From Strongyloides papillosus (Eukaryota; Nematoda; Chromadorea; Rhabditida; Strongyloididae), in the NCBI GenBank assembly GCA_005656395.1, contig SRSI01000050.1:744001-808000 (forward strand): DNA of 64,000 nt. The letters are read 5' to 3'. Position numbers and translations under genes: made by a program. Position 1 is the stretch's first letter; the number at the start of each line of letters is the position of its first letter. The notes under the pieces are model-generated. The model had not been told where the DNA came from. It ran no database searches and saw only the letters and a program-made list of their open reading frames with translations. Of the stretch, positions 30,950-41,294 are shown piece by piece.

Positions 30950-32624
30950 AATATATCGTACCATATGTAATCTTTAATGACTTTTATTAAACATTTCGAT
31001 ATTTTTTTCTGCATAAAGTAAGAGTATATTTAAATTTTTCGATATGTTACGTATACTATTTCTGTCAGCATACAAAGTGGATATTTATACTTCATTTTAG
31101 TTCCTTTTTTTAAATAAAAATGTGAATATTAACAATTATTGAAGAATTTTTATTGCTTAACATGCCAATTCACGTGTTTTTTAATAATTTATTGTATAAA
31201 TAAAAAATTTAAATATATTGGAAAATTTTTTTGAAACATTGTCTAATTACAATTTAAATTTTTTATTTTTTCCTAAATTAGACAATAATGAAAATACCAT
31301 CCAAAACTTTACATATTTCTATGTTGTATAACTCTTGCACAAATTTGATTTTTATGTTTCATTTGCAAGAATCTTACTTCATCAGTAAAATTCTTTTTTC
31401 TATATTTTTATAATTAATTATGAAGATCATGCTTCAAAGTGTAACATTTCTCCTAATTTTGAAATAAATGCAAATATATTAAAGAAAATAGGCTATAATA
31501 GCTTTTAAAAAATTTATAAAAAATTAAACATTTAATTGTTGTAGTAATTTAAGGCAAGTATATTGAACTTTTTTGGATAATAAACATATACAACGCAGAA
31601 TAAACAACTGATCTTATTTTCATTACAATATTAAAAATGATTTGTTATTTTTTAAGACCTTTTTTGGCTAAAATTAATATTGCCTTATTAAAAAATCTAT
31701 TTTTATCACAAATAATTCAATTTCTCAACTTGAAATAATTTAATTGAAAATAAAAATATATTGTTCTTTTATATAAGGAAAATAATATTCAAACAATCAT
31801 ATAATCTTCATAAATCAGTGTAGTCCTACAGATTCAATAAAACAGCTATAAAAAATTAAATGATTTTTAATATTACGAATGATTATTTAATGAGCCTTTC
31901 TTAAAAAAACTCGAACAAGGTGGGGAAAAGCAAAAACTGAGGCAGATCTCTTATATGCTTAAACAATACCCCTAGATAAGATATTAACATAGGCGATATA
32001 ATAGCTTCATATCTCCGATCTGCGCGTTGTTATGATATCTGAAATTTTTATACCATCATCGCATATCTCAGAAATTACTTTATAAGACTATAGCAATATG
32101 TACTTTTCATTCTTTACCATTTTTTGAGTATTTCTTATTTACCAATGTAAATTTCAAAAATTCTTATTTTCAAGTAGATTTTTGTTTACGAAATTACAAA
32201 ATGAGAATAACCCGAATCTTGAAAATATTGAATTCGGATTGAGGATGATTTAGTGCTTATGCATATTTATTAAATTATTAGGATCTTCAAAAGAAAGAAA
32301 GTTTTTCATGTATTTATTGTCTTTAATATCATAATTGTACATTATTAAAAAGCAAATTATGAATATTTAAATCTGGTAGTACATTTAATTTTACCTGTAT
32401 ATTATCAAAAATTCTTATGACCATTTATGAAACGTTTTGTAAAAAGATTAAAAATGATTTTTTTCATTGTAAAAATATTGATAATGGTAAAAAATTTAGC
32501 TACCATCAGTGAATATAAATTTTATTGGAGATAATTTTTTTATAATTTCATACATCTATTTGCCTCTTTTATATACCATCTAACTAGATTAAGGTTTTTT
32601 TATTTTTCATCATTCATTGTTTGC
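30950..32624. other. A-B spacer of the tandem array, no gene seen
   Basis: Third copy of the spacer type described at 17428 and 26619, with the AACATATACAACGCAGAATA landmark at about 31585. No coding potential is seen on either strand. Confidence 0.6.
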
Positions 32625-33170
32625 TTAAATATTTTTTATCATTCTTCGTGGAACTTTTATGGGTTTATAAAACTGCTTTGCTTGTCGATTGTATATTTTC
32701 TCATATGATTCATCATTTTCAAGATTAGTAACATTTAACTTGAGTTTACGCTTAAGTTTATTATCTTTGAGTATAGCTTGAAATAGTGTATTTTTCCTTA
32801 CCCATCCAACAATATTAATTTTACCTTTATTTGGGCATTTTCTACCTTTTCTTATACATTTCTTTGGTTTACCTAGAATACATTTCGCTGCATTATATAT
32901 TACTTTATATCTTCGTGAACCGTTAATAAATGCTGTTTGTTTTAAGACTATATCCATAAATTTGAAATAATTACCAGTTCTTCTATAAAATAGATTTATT
33001 GCATTGTCAACAATTACTTGAACAGAGAAAGGATACTTTCCTTCCCACTTATCCCAATTTGGCGGACTTGGTGTTATTTTTCTCGTTTGTGGTAGTCTAG
33101 GATGTTTTTTTCCATTTATAGCCACAAAGATAACAACAGATAATATAATTGATGTACTCAAATATTTCAT
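32625..33170 (-). CDS. Secreted WDGK protein, family B copy 3
   Basis: 181 residues from the ATG at 33170 (Met-Lys-Tyr-Leu-Ser-Thr-Ser); a TTG four codons upstream is not needed. Signal peptide about 1-20. Then a Pro/Thr-rich linker, Trp-Glu-Gly-Lys-Tyr-Pro-Phe in place of Trp-Asp-Gly-Lys, an Ala-Ile-Asn-Leu-Phe-Tyr stretch and Gly-Ser-Arg-Arg-Tyr-Lys-Val before the first Cys. It has three cysteines, in a Lys/Arg-rich loop (C-x8-C-x6-C), where copy 2 has a shorter loop, and a longer basic C-terminus (Val-Pro-Arg-Arg). Function unknown; divergence from copy 2 is much higher than that of the surrounding spacers, which suggests fast protein change. Confidence 0.65.
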   Translation of the reverse strand: MKYLSTSIILSVVIFVAINGKKHPRLPQTRKITPSPPNWDKWEGKYPFSVQVIVDNAINLFYRRTGNYFKFMDIVLKQTAFINGSRRYKVIYNAAKCILGKPKKCIRKGRKCPNKGKINIVGWVRKNTLFQAILKDNKLKRKLKLNVTNLENDESYEKIYNRQAKQFYKPIKVPRRMIKNI

Positions 33171-33500
33171 TTTAAACTCCAATGGAAATGAATAATTATT
33201 GCCAATTTATATTTGAATTATATTTAAACTTTAATATTGGTATATACTTGAGGTTTTTACTCAAAATATTTTATATTAGCATAAAACAATAATGCTAATA
33301 ATAAAACTATGATTTTTGTTCAAGATTTATGGTTTTTAAAAATAAATTTTGCTATCATTTTATAGAATTTAATAATTTTAACCTTTATACCCGTCAAAAT
33401 ATACTAAAACATTTTTAGGAATAAAAATTATGAATTTGTATAAATGAAAATGAAATTCTCTTTAAATTGGGCAAATCACTTTACAAAAGATAAATATATT
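33171..33500 (-). promoter_or_regulatory. Upstream region of family B copy 3
   Basis: Contains AGTATATACCAATATTAAAG and a TATAAATTGG box about 45 nt before the ATG, matching the block upstream of copy 2. No gene. Confidence 0.45.
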
Positions 33501-34400
33501 GGATGGGCCAAATTATATCAGAGTTAGCACAAAATATTTAATAAATTCTTTTTTACTTCTACAGATTTTTATGATTTTATATCTATTCGATAGCTTTAAT
33601 CGTATTGAAAACATATTGAAAGATTGCTCTTGACCTTAAGTATAGAGAAATATATATTGATGTTATTTTTTTTTCTGTACTTTTTTATCAAAAAAAAACA
33701 AACAAAAATTCAATACACAAAATTATTATAACGCTTTTAACTTTTAACATTTCTTTACATTATTATAACTATTTGATATCACAAATTGTTTTCTATAAAA
33801 AATATAATGATCTATTGTTATAAATCAATAATAAGTAATATTTACAAACAATTAACATTACGTGTTTTTGTTCACAGCAAAAAAATTTAATGTAAATTTT
33901 TCAACTTATAAATATTTTTCGAAAGAACCATGATTAAATATTTATGTTATATTGTTAATCGTGACATTTTATAATTTAAAATCTTTACTAATATTTATTA
34001 CTAACATCGTTTTTTTTCAATTTCTAAACTTATTCCTGTTAATAAATTGTAGAAAATGATTCACAATAAAAACGTCTATAACTTTACTACTAATTAACTT
34101 CTAATTATGGATCTTTTAACAATTAATAGAAAAGAAATAGGGCTATCAAATGGCTACAATATTATGAAAAAATATTGTTTACAAAAGTTATGTTTAATTT
34201 TTCATAAGAAATTTAAAGAAAAAAAAGGTACTTTTATAAATACCTATAATTTTCATTAGATTTAATATTCAAAAATATCTTGAAATATTTTATGATAACA
34301 AATGAGGCTATCAAATAGATATAATATCACAATATACTGTAAATTAAAAAATGAAGTTAATAACGTTAAACTCAGTTGTGTATCTTTTCAAACATCTTGT
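33500..34400. mobile_element. Tc1/mariner-like MITE in B-A spacer (copy 2, paralogous)
   Basis: Arms near 33566-33640 and 34265-34345 are inverted copies (ATATCTATTCGATAG against CTATCAAATAGATATAAT). The interior matches 29522-30440 (CTATTGTTATAAATCAATAA at 33812), so the MITE inserted before this A/B unit was duplicated. Termini are decayed and the limits approximate. Confidence 0.45.
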
Positions 34401-34538
34401 ACATCTAAAAATTATAAATTAAAAAAATTTATTTTTAGTTTCAACTATATCCCAATAATATAAATAAAATTATTGAAAAATAGTAATTTCGGTATTCTTT
34501 ATTTTTAAAAATACTTAGTGTTTTAAAATCTTTGATAA

Positions 34539-35024
34539 TTAGCCAATACAATTCCAATATCGAGGGCTCCTACCTCGTCGACATGGTGGACTTAATCGTC
34601 TAATTGGCTTTGGTAAACTTAGATAACCAATATTTGGATTTGAACGTCTTTTTGATCCACCAGATTTTCGGTGACTGCTAGAAAGACTTAATTTTCTAAC
34701 TAATTCACTTAATTTTCGTTCACTGTTTTTTCTATTTGATTCATCTCTTGTTTTATACAAATCACTTATTATTTTTGAAGAATTTACGCTTAATTGTCTA
34801 TCTAGTTTTTCGCTCCTTCTTCGTTGACCAGGTGATAAATCCCTCGTATTTGAATTTCTATCATTTGATTTACGTCGTGATAAAGAATGTTTTTTTTTTG
34901 GTTTAGATTTTCTACTACCTTTTTTGGGCAAGGTTTCATTGTCAGAAAGCAAAGTGAATTTTACCAACTCAACTAATGAAATAAATAAAAGAATATATAG
35001 CTTAATATGATTAGAAAAAATCAT
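34539..35024 (-). CDS. Secreted basic protein, family A copy 5
   Basis: 161 residues from the ATG at 35024 (AGTATGATTTTTTC). Signal peptide about 1-25 with an Ile-Leu-Leu-Phe-Ile-Ser-Leu core. The mature part is Ser/Arg/Lys/Asn-rich with near-repeats such as Arg-Lys-Leu-Ser and Lys-Lys-Ser/His-Ser-Leu-Ser-Arg-Arg; two cysteines occur only near the C-terminus. Ends Tyr-Trp-Asn-Cys-Ile-Gly then TAA. This TAA is the stop lost in copy 3. It is the last member of the alternating array before the MATH-BTB block. Function unknown. Confidence 0.65.
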   Translation of the reverse strand: MIFSNHIKLYILLFISLVELVKFTLLSDNETLPKKGSRKSKPKKKHSLSRRKSNDRNSNTRDLSPGQRRRSEKLDRQLSVNSSKIISDLYKTRDESNRKNSERKLSELVRKLSLSSSHRKSGGSKRRSNPNIGYLSLPKPIRRLSPPCRRGRSPRYWNCIG

Positions 35025-35065
35025 ACTAATAAAAATAATATTTGTAATAAAAACTGAAAATTATA

Positions 35066-35099
35066 TTTTATATATAATACAAAAGTATCAAAAATTAAC
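35066..35099 (-). promoter_or_regulatory. Family A promoter block
   Basis: Minus strand GTTAATTTTTGATACTTTT (35081-35099), then ATTATATATAAAA (35066-35078), then TTTTCAG nearer the ATG. Confidence 0.55.
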
Positions 35100-35853
35100 A
35101 ATATATAGTAACATAAGCAATTTAAATAGTTTAAATTAAACATTTCAATACCCCTTTTTTTATAGAAAGTAAGATTATATATTTATTTTCGGATATGTTT
35201 TGTATACTATTTTTATTAACATAAAATAGTACATATTTATTATTCATTTTAGCTCATCTATTTGATTAAAATTTTGAATATTAACAATTATTGAAAATTT
35301 TTAATGGTTAACATATCAAAGCATGTTTTTTACTGATGTGTTTATAAAAAAATTAAATATATGGAAAAATTTTTTTTCTAAAATTTTTTATCTACAATTT
35401 TAAATTACTGTTTTTCTCAAACAAGATAATTGTGAAAATACCATTCAAAACTTTACCTATTTCTATGTAGTATATCTTTTGTAAAAATTTGATTTTCATG
35501 TTTCATGTGCTAAATCTTGCTCTAACGGTAAAATCCTAACTTCTCTGTTATTATAATTAATTATGAGATTCATACTTTAAAGTGTAGCATTTTTTCGTAA
35601 CTACAAAATAAAGATATTCAAAAAAATAACAAAAGTAAAAAACCTTATGGAATAATTATATCACCAAAGATTGTCAAATATTAAAATAATATAACTTTAG
35701 AAAATCATCATTAAAATGTATTGTTTGAAAATATTTTTACTAAGTTTATGAATTAAATCAAAATAATGGATTCAAAGTGACAAAAAATTTTTTTAAAAAT
35801 AATCATATCGACTTTCCATGTTATTATTGTATGATCTTACCACTATATTTAAA
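35100..35853. other. Spacer between array and MATH-BTB block, no gene seen
   Basis: The first half matches the A-B spacers. From about 35635 it matches the downstream flank of MATH-BTB genes (for example 8290-8510), so the array/MATH-BTB junction lies near 35635. No gene. Confidence 0.5.
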
Positions 35854-36999
35854 TCACTTTTTACAAACTGCAAGTTTGAAGATTCTATCAAGTAATAAAG
35901 GGTACAAATTAACAATTCTACTCCATTTTTCACTTTTAATGATTTCATCAGCATTTAAATAAATATATCGAAGGCAAAATTCCTTTAGAATTTCAGCCGA
36001 ACATATTTCACTCTTTTCAAGATACTCACAGACATTTTCTAAGTTCAAAATATTGAGTAAACTTTCCGTTGCAATCATTTTTAGTCCTGCTAATTTGTAC
36101 GCTTCAGCTATCTCTAACATTTCAAAAGGCATCTTGTCTATTCTCGGTGATCTTCCTGTGTATAAATAATTTACCATCTCCTTTACTACTTCCAAACGAA
36201 AATCGTTCATTTCAATAATATTTGATTCAAATTCACTCGATTTGTTTTCCAATGTTAAACGGAAAACTTTTGACCTAGTAGCAAGAATGCACTTATGAAC
36301 ATTTATCTCAGAATCCCCAACTTTAATAATACAATCGTAAAACTTAGATGAATCAAGCATTCTACTCATATCATTTAAAAACATATTTAAAGGCCCTCCA
36401 ATACGAGTTCTCTCTAAAACAGCATAAGCATATTCAGCATCACTAAGAAGATAGAACATTTCAAAGAACACTGTTAGTTTGTTATCTGCCAAAAGTGTCT
36501 TTTGCTTTTGAAGTAAATCATTTATGTTAATAAATTTTTGAAGGTAGTAGGAATTTTTATTTGCATCAAATTTTTCTACACCAACTACTGATTTATATTC
36601 CTCATTTCCGTTCTTGTTTAGTATAGAAAATTTACATAATGCTATTATCTTCAACTGACTAAATTCCTTGAATTGTAAAAGAAGTGATACATAATCTCTA
36701 TTCATAGCATTAGGGCTGTTTGGAGATATACTTATACTTAAAGAACACTTTACTTTAAAATCCATTTCAATGTTAGAAGTATGACCATTCTCTGCAATAA
36801 GTTTTACTTGACGACAATTATCACATAGATCATCAGATGAACAACGATTATTAGCACGAAAACCAAAATATCTTCCACATGGTCTACGGAAACGGCCAAA
36901 ACTATCAAACTTTTCTATTGTACACATTAAACTGGCTCTTTTTACATTATTTTTGTTGATGAATCCAACATTTGAATCTGATAAATTTTTTAAATCCAT
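35854..36999 (-). CDS. MATH-BTB domain protein
   Basis: 381 residues from the ATG at 36999 in TTTAATGGATTTA, the cluster start context; an in-frame GTG at 37008 is disregarded. MATH half about 25-200 with the Cys pattern (Cys-Gly-Arg-Tyr ... Cys-Ser-Ser-Asp-Asp-Leu-Cys-Asp-Asn-Cys), BTB about 220-320 (Tyr-Asp-Cys-Ile-Ile-Lys-Val; Tyr-Leu-Tyr-Thr-Gly-Arg-Ser-Pro), BACK-like tail to Leu-Ala-Val-Cys-Lys-Lys. The MATH half and tail are almost identical to the gene at 8512-9657, 27 kb away, but the BTB core differs. The upstream TTTCAG of other copies is CTTCGG here, so transcript processing may differ. Intracellular Cullin-3 adaptor by family. Confidence 0.85.
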   Translation of the reverse strand: MDLKNLSDSNVGFINKNNVKRASLMCTIEKFDSFGRFRRPCGRYFGFRANNRCSSDDLCDNCRQVKLIAENGHTSNIEMDFKVKCSLSISISPNSPNAMNRDYVSLLLQFKEFSQLKIIALCKFSILNKNGNEEYKSVVGVEKFDANKNSYYLQKFININDLLQKQKTLLADNKLTVFFEMFYLLSDAEYAYAVLERTRIGGPLNMFLNDMSRMLDSSKFYDCIIKVGDSEINVHKCILATRSKVFRLTLENKSSEFESNIIEMNDFRLEVVKEMVNYLYTGRSPRIDKMPFEMLEIAEAYKLAGLKMIATESLLNILNLENVCEYLEKSEICSAEILKEFCLRYIYLNADEIIKSEKWSRIVNLYPLLLDRIFKLAVCKK

Positions 37000-38506
37000 T
37001 AAATCCACTGATTCTTATGAACTTTCCGAAGTATATATAGTTGGAAATATAGCCTTTAAATATTCCTTTTAAAAAATTTTGCTAAACTTTACAGGTGATA
37101 TATTCAAAAATCATTAAATGTAAATTAAGAAATTATTATACCTTATCGTATCAAAAGTAAAAAAAAAAGTTTTGTCATCTCTTAAATTAACATAAATTTA
37201 TATTATCATTAAAATAAAAAATTAGAAATCTATAGAAAAAAACAATTATTTATTGATCAAAAAGTAATCTTTTATTTTCTTCGATTACAAAAAAACTACT
37301 ATGAAACTAGAATTTCAAAATTATAAGCTAAATACAAGGTAATCTTTAAAAAAGTGTAATAGACAATATTTGAAAATATATTTTACCCTACAAAAACTAT
37401 AAAAAAAGAGATGTGTTTTCCAAGGTAAAATTGATGCTTCAATTAGTTGGAGATTGTAAAAATGTAATTTATCATTTAAGAATATTCAATTAAAAAGATA
37501 GAGTGATAATCACGAAGACAATTATAAAGTGCAAATATATATTGCAATTTATAACTTTATTTGTTTCAAATGTTAAGAAAAAATTTCTATAATTATCATA
37601 TTTTTTACGTACAGCTACTAAAAACTAACATTTTTGTATAAAATATTAGTAAAAATCTTCCAATGTCCAAAATTATAAAACTACCCTTAATCTAAAATAT
37701 CACAGCAAATTTTATCAAATTTCAAAAATTTAAACATATTTACTATTATTGTTTATTTCTTTTAACGCAAAGTATGGATCAAATTTTTATTAATTAAGAA
37801 GCTAATTGGACACAATAGTCATTTCTTATTTCACATTATAATGTTGAAAAATGTTTCTACCATACTTTTAAAGGATCACCCTGTAATATAAACTCCTAAA
37901 AAACGATGTCAAATATTAAAAGAAGCTCGATTAATTTAGCAAAAATATAAAATGAAGAAGATCTATTATATTTGAGTTTCTATACTAAATTTTAGTTTAA
38001 ATATTAAAATAAAATAGTAGAAATAAAGCATTATTTTCTAGATAACAAAAATAATATATATTTTATCTCTAAAAATCATTTCTTAAACACCACTATTTTA
38101 TGTTGCATTACTCATCCATCTTTTGGCCTGATCAACACAACACAAACATCCATTTATAAGTATCGTATTTACTTTGTTTTCATTTTTAACCTTTTTTGTA
38201 ATTAGTGTATCTTTGTAGCCATTATGGTGCTATCTGATTTCTTGGTAAGATCATGAAATAAAGAAAAAAATTAAGAATAATAAAAGTAAAACTTCTTGTG
38301 AAATAATTATATCACTAGAGATTGTCAAAAAATTAAAATAATATAAATTTGAAGAATCACTATTAAGATATGTTCTTTGGAAATATTTTTATTAACGTTA
38401 TTAATTTAATCACAATAATAGACTAGCAAATATAAAAATAGATTTTAAAAGTAATTATACCGATATTCCATGATACTTATTGTATGGTTTTATTCTCCTA
38501 TTTAAA
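37000..38506. other. Upstream/intergenic DNA of MATH-BTB genes, no gene seen
   Basis: 37000-37730 is paralogous to 9658-10413 and 37730-38270 to 15570-16140, so it shows the host sequence without element 1. The rest matches the downstream flank of MATH-BTB genes. Confidence 0.6.
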
Positions 38507-39649
38507 TTAACATTTACTAACTGCAACATTGAGAATTCTAGCAACTAAATATGAATACAAATTGACGATTTTACTCCAATTTTTACTTTCAATAACTTCA
38601 TCGGCGTTTAAATAAATATAACGAATGCAAAATTCTTTGAGAATTTCAGCCGAATACGTCTCACTTACTTCAAGATACTCGCAAACATTTTGTACATTTA
38701 AACTATTGAGTAAACTTTCCGTTGCAATCATTTTTAGTCCTACTAATTTGTATTTTTCAGCTACCTCCAACATTTCAATAGCCAATTTATCTATTCTTGG
38801 GGATTTTCCTGTATATATATAATTTACCATCTCTTTTACAACCTCCAAACTATAATCATTCATCTCAATAGTACTTGATTGAGGATCAGCGAGTTTGTAC
38901 TTTAACATTGAACGAAAAACCTCTGACCTTGCATCAAGAATGCATTTATGAACTTTTATCTCATGATTCTTTACTTTAATGATACAATCGTAATATCCAG
39001 ATGAATCAAGCATTCTACTTATATCGTTTAAAAGCATATTCAAAGGCCCTCCAATATGGGTTGCCTCTGAAACACCAGAAATATATTCATCATCACAAAG
39101 ATAAAATATTTCAAAGCATACTGTTAATCTATCACCTGGCAAAAGATTGTTTTTCCTATTACGTAGGTCATTTCTATTAAGGAATTTTTGAAGACAGTAG
39201 GATGTTTTATTTGCATCAAAATTTCTTACACCCACTATTGATTTGTATTCCTCTTTCCCATTTGTGTTTAAAATGGAAAATTTACACAAAGCTGTTATCA
39301 TCAAACAACTGAATTCTTTAAAATGTAAAGAAAGTGATACATAATCTTTAGAATCATCATCATTGCCATATGGATATATATCAAAAAAACCTTTTACTTT
39401 GGAATCCAATTCAAAGTTAAAAGTATGACCATTTCCTACGATGTATTTTTGTACACAATATTTTTGACAAAGTTCCTTATCACCACAAGAATTATCAGAA
39501 AAAGGAATATCTTGACCACATGATCTAGAAACACTATCAAAAGTAGAAAAATTGTCTATGGAATATATAAAACTGTCTCTTTTAACAATATTTTTAGTGT
39601 TGCAACCAACATTTGAATCCTCTGAATCCGTCAAATTCTTCGAGTCCAT
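38507..39649 (-). CDS. MATH-BTB domain protein
   Basis: 380 residues, start ATG at 39649 (Met-Asp-Ser-Lys-Asn). The upstream block with TATATATTTCAG is intact about 30 nt before the ATG. MATH half about 25-200, most like the gene at 5173 (Gly-Asn-Gly-His-Thr-Phe-Asn-Phe-Glu-Leu-Asp). The Cys cluster is altered at its end (Cys-Gly-Asp-Lys-Glu-Leu-Cys-Gln-Lys-Tyr-Cys), one residue shifted from the others. BTB about 215-320, with Tyr-Ile-Tyr-Thr-Gly; tail to the end. No lesion seen. Expected intracellular Cullin-3 substrate adaptor; substrate unknown. Confidence 0.85.
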   Translation of the reverse strand: MDSKNLTDSEDSNVGCNTKNIVKRDSFIYSIDNFSTFDSVSRSCGQDIPFSDNSCGDKELCQKYCVQKYIVGNGHTFNFELDSKVKGFFDIYPYGNDDDSKDYVSLSLHFKEFSCLMITALCKFSILNTNGKEEYKSIVGVRNFDANKTSYCLQKFLNRNDLRNRKNNLLPGDRLTVCFEIFYLCDDEYISGVSEATHIGGPLNMLLNDISRMLDSSGYYDCIIKVKNHEIKVHKCILDARSEVFRSMLKYKLADPQSSTIEMNDYSLEVVKEMVNYIYTGKSPRIDKLAIEMLEVAEKYKLVGLKMIATESLLNSLNVQNVCEYLEVSETYSAEILKEFCIRYIYLNADEVIESKNWSKIVNLYSYLVARILNVAVSKC

Positions 39650-41294
39650 TAAATCCTCTGACTTTTATAAACCCTCTGAAATATATATAATTGAAAATGT
39701 AGCAAATAAATATTCATTTTTGAAATTTCAAATAAACTTTATAGCTAGCTTATATATTTAAAATAACACTAATACAACATTGATTGCAACGATATAATTT
39801 CTTATAATATCAAAAGTATAGATAAGACATTGTTTTTCTTCTAAACTAGAGTGAAACAAAAGATTATATCATCTTTAAAAATAATAGATTAAGACATATA
39901 GAGAAAAACAATTACTTATTGATAAAAAAGTAATCTTTTTTATTCATGATCAATTTTAACTGCTTTATATTCTGGTTAGTCACTGAAAACTAATAGGTAT
40001 AACAATTTACTTTATATGACTATAATTTCATTATTTTCTTACGCCAATCACTTTAGTTACAAAAAAAACAAACTATTATGATACTGGAATTTTAAGGTTC
40101 TACGCCAAATACAGGACAATTTTTTTAAAAGTATAGTTGACGAAGCTTGAAAATATATTTTATTCTCCAAAAGTTAAATAAAAGATGTGCTTTCCATGGA
40201 ATAATTGAATTGTCGATTAGCTGAAGGTAATAAAAATGTATCTTATCGTTTGTAAAGTATGAATACACATTACAATTCATAACTTTAATTGTTTCAAATT
40301 TATAAAACTATTTATATTTGCTATGTTTTTTGTGTGCTATTAATAACTCAAGATATTTATTATTAGTATATAAATAAAAAATAATTATTTTTATCATAAA
40401 TAATAAAATCATGATTAATTTGTATTATCAGTAAAAAAATTTCATCAAATTTGAAGTACTTTTAACATCTTTGCTATTTATAATTTAGTTCTTTTAACAT
40501 ATGGTGTGGGACGAATTTTAATTAATTTAGCAAGCTAATTAGGACTCAATAGTAATTTATTATTGTACAATATAATGTTTCAAAATTTTCTATTATACTT
40601 TTTAAAATACTACCCAACAGAAATAACCCTTAAAAATACATGATGTTAAATAAAGGAGGTCGCCAAAATTTTATAAAAATCTTAAATGTAGAAGATCTAT
40701 TAAATTTGAGATTCTATACGAATTTTAATTGTAGAAATTGACATAAGATATTATTTATTTAAAATTGTAGAAATCAAACATAATTTCTATACAAAATAAT
40801 ATATATTCTATTTCTAAAAATCTTTTCTTAAAGCCACCTTTCTCATGTTGTATTTATCAAGCATCTGTTGGTCTGATCAATGCAACATAAGCACCAACTT
40901 CAAAATTTAACTTTAACTTTTTTTTTCATTTTAAAATTCCTCCAAATTAGTACCTATTATGTTGCTATCTGATTTCTTGTTAAATCATTCAATGAAAAAA
41001 AAAGAATTAAGAATAACTGATTCAAAGATTTGAAATATTTGATTTAGTTATTAACCAACATAAACAAATTATAAAAATAAAGTACATTGTGGAACAATTA
41101 TATCACTAAAGATTGTCAATAATTAAAATAGTATTGTTTTGAAGAATCATCATTAAGATATATAGGTTGAGAATATTTTTATTAGGTTTATAAATTAAGT
41201 TAAATAATGGATTTGAAAATATAAAATTAAATTTAAAAAATAAAAATACTGTCTTTCCATGTTACCACTACACGATAATATTGACACATTTAAA
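39650..41294. other. Upstream/intergenic DNA of MATH-BTB genes, no gene seen
   Basis: Same type of spacer as 37000-38506. 39890-40110 is strongly similar to 44380-44610, which helps to delimit the insertion described at 42670-44371. Confidence 0.6.
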
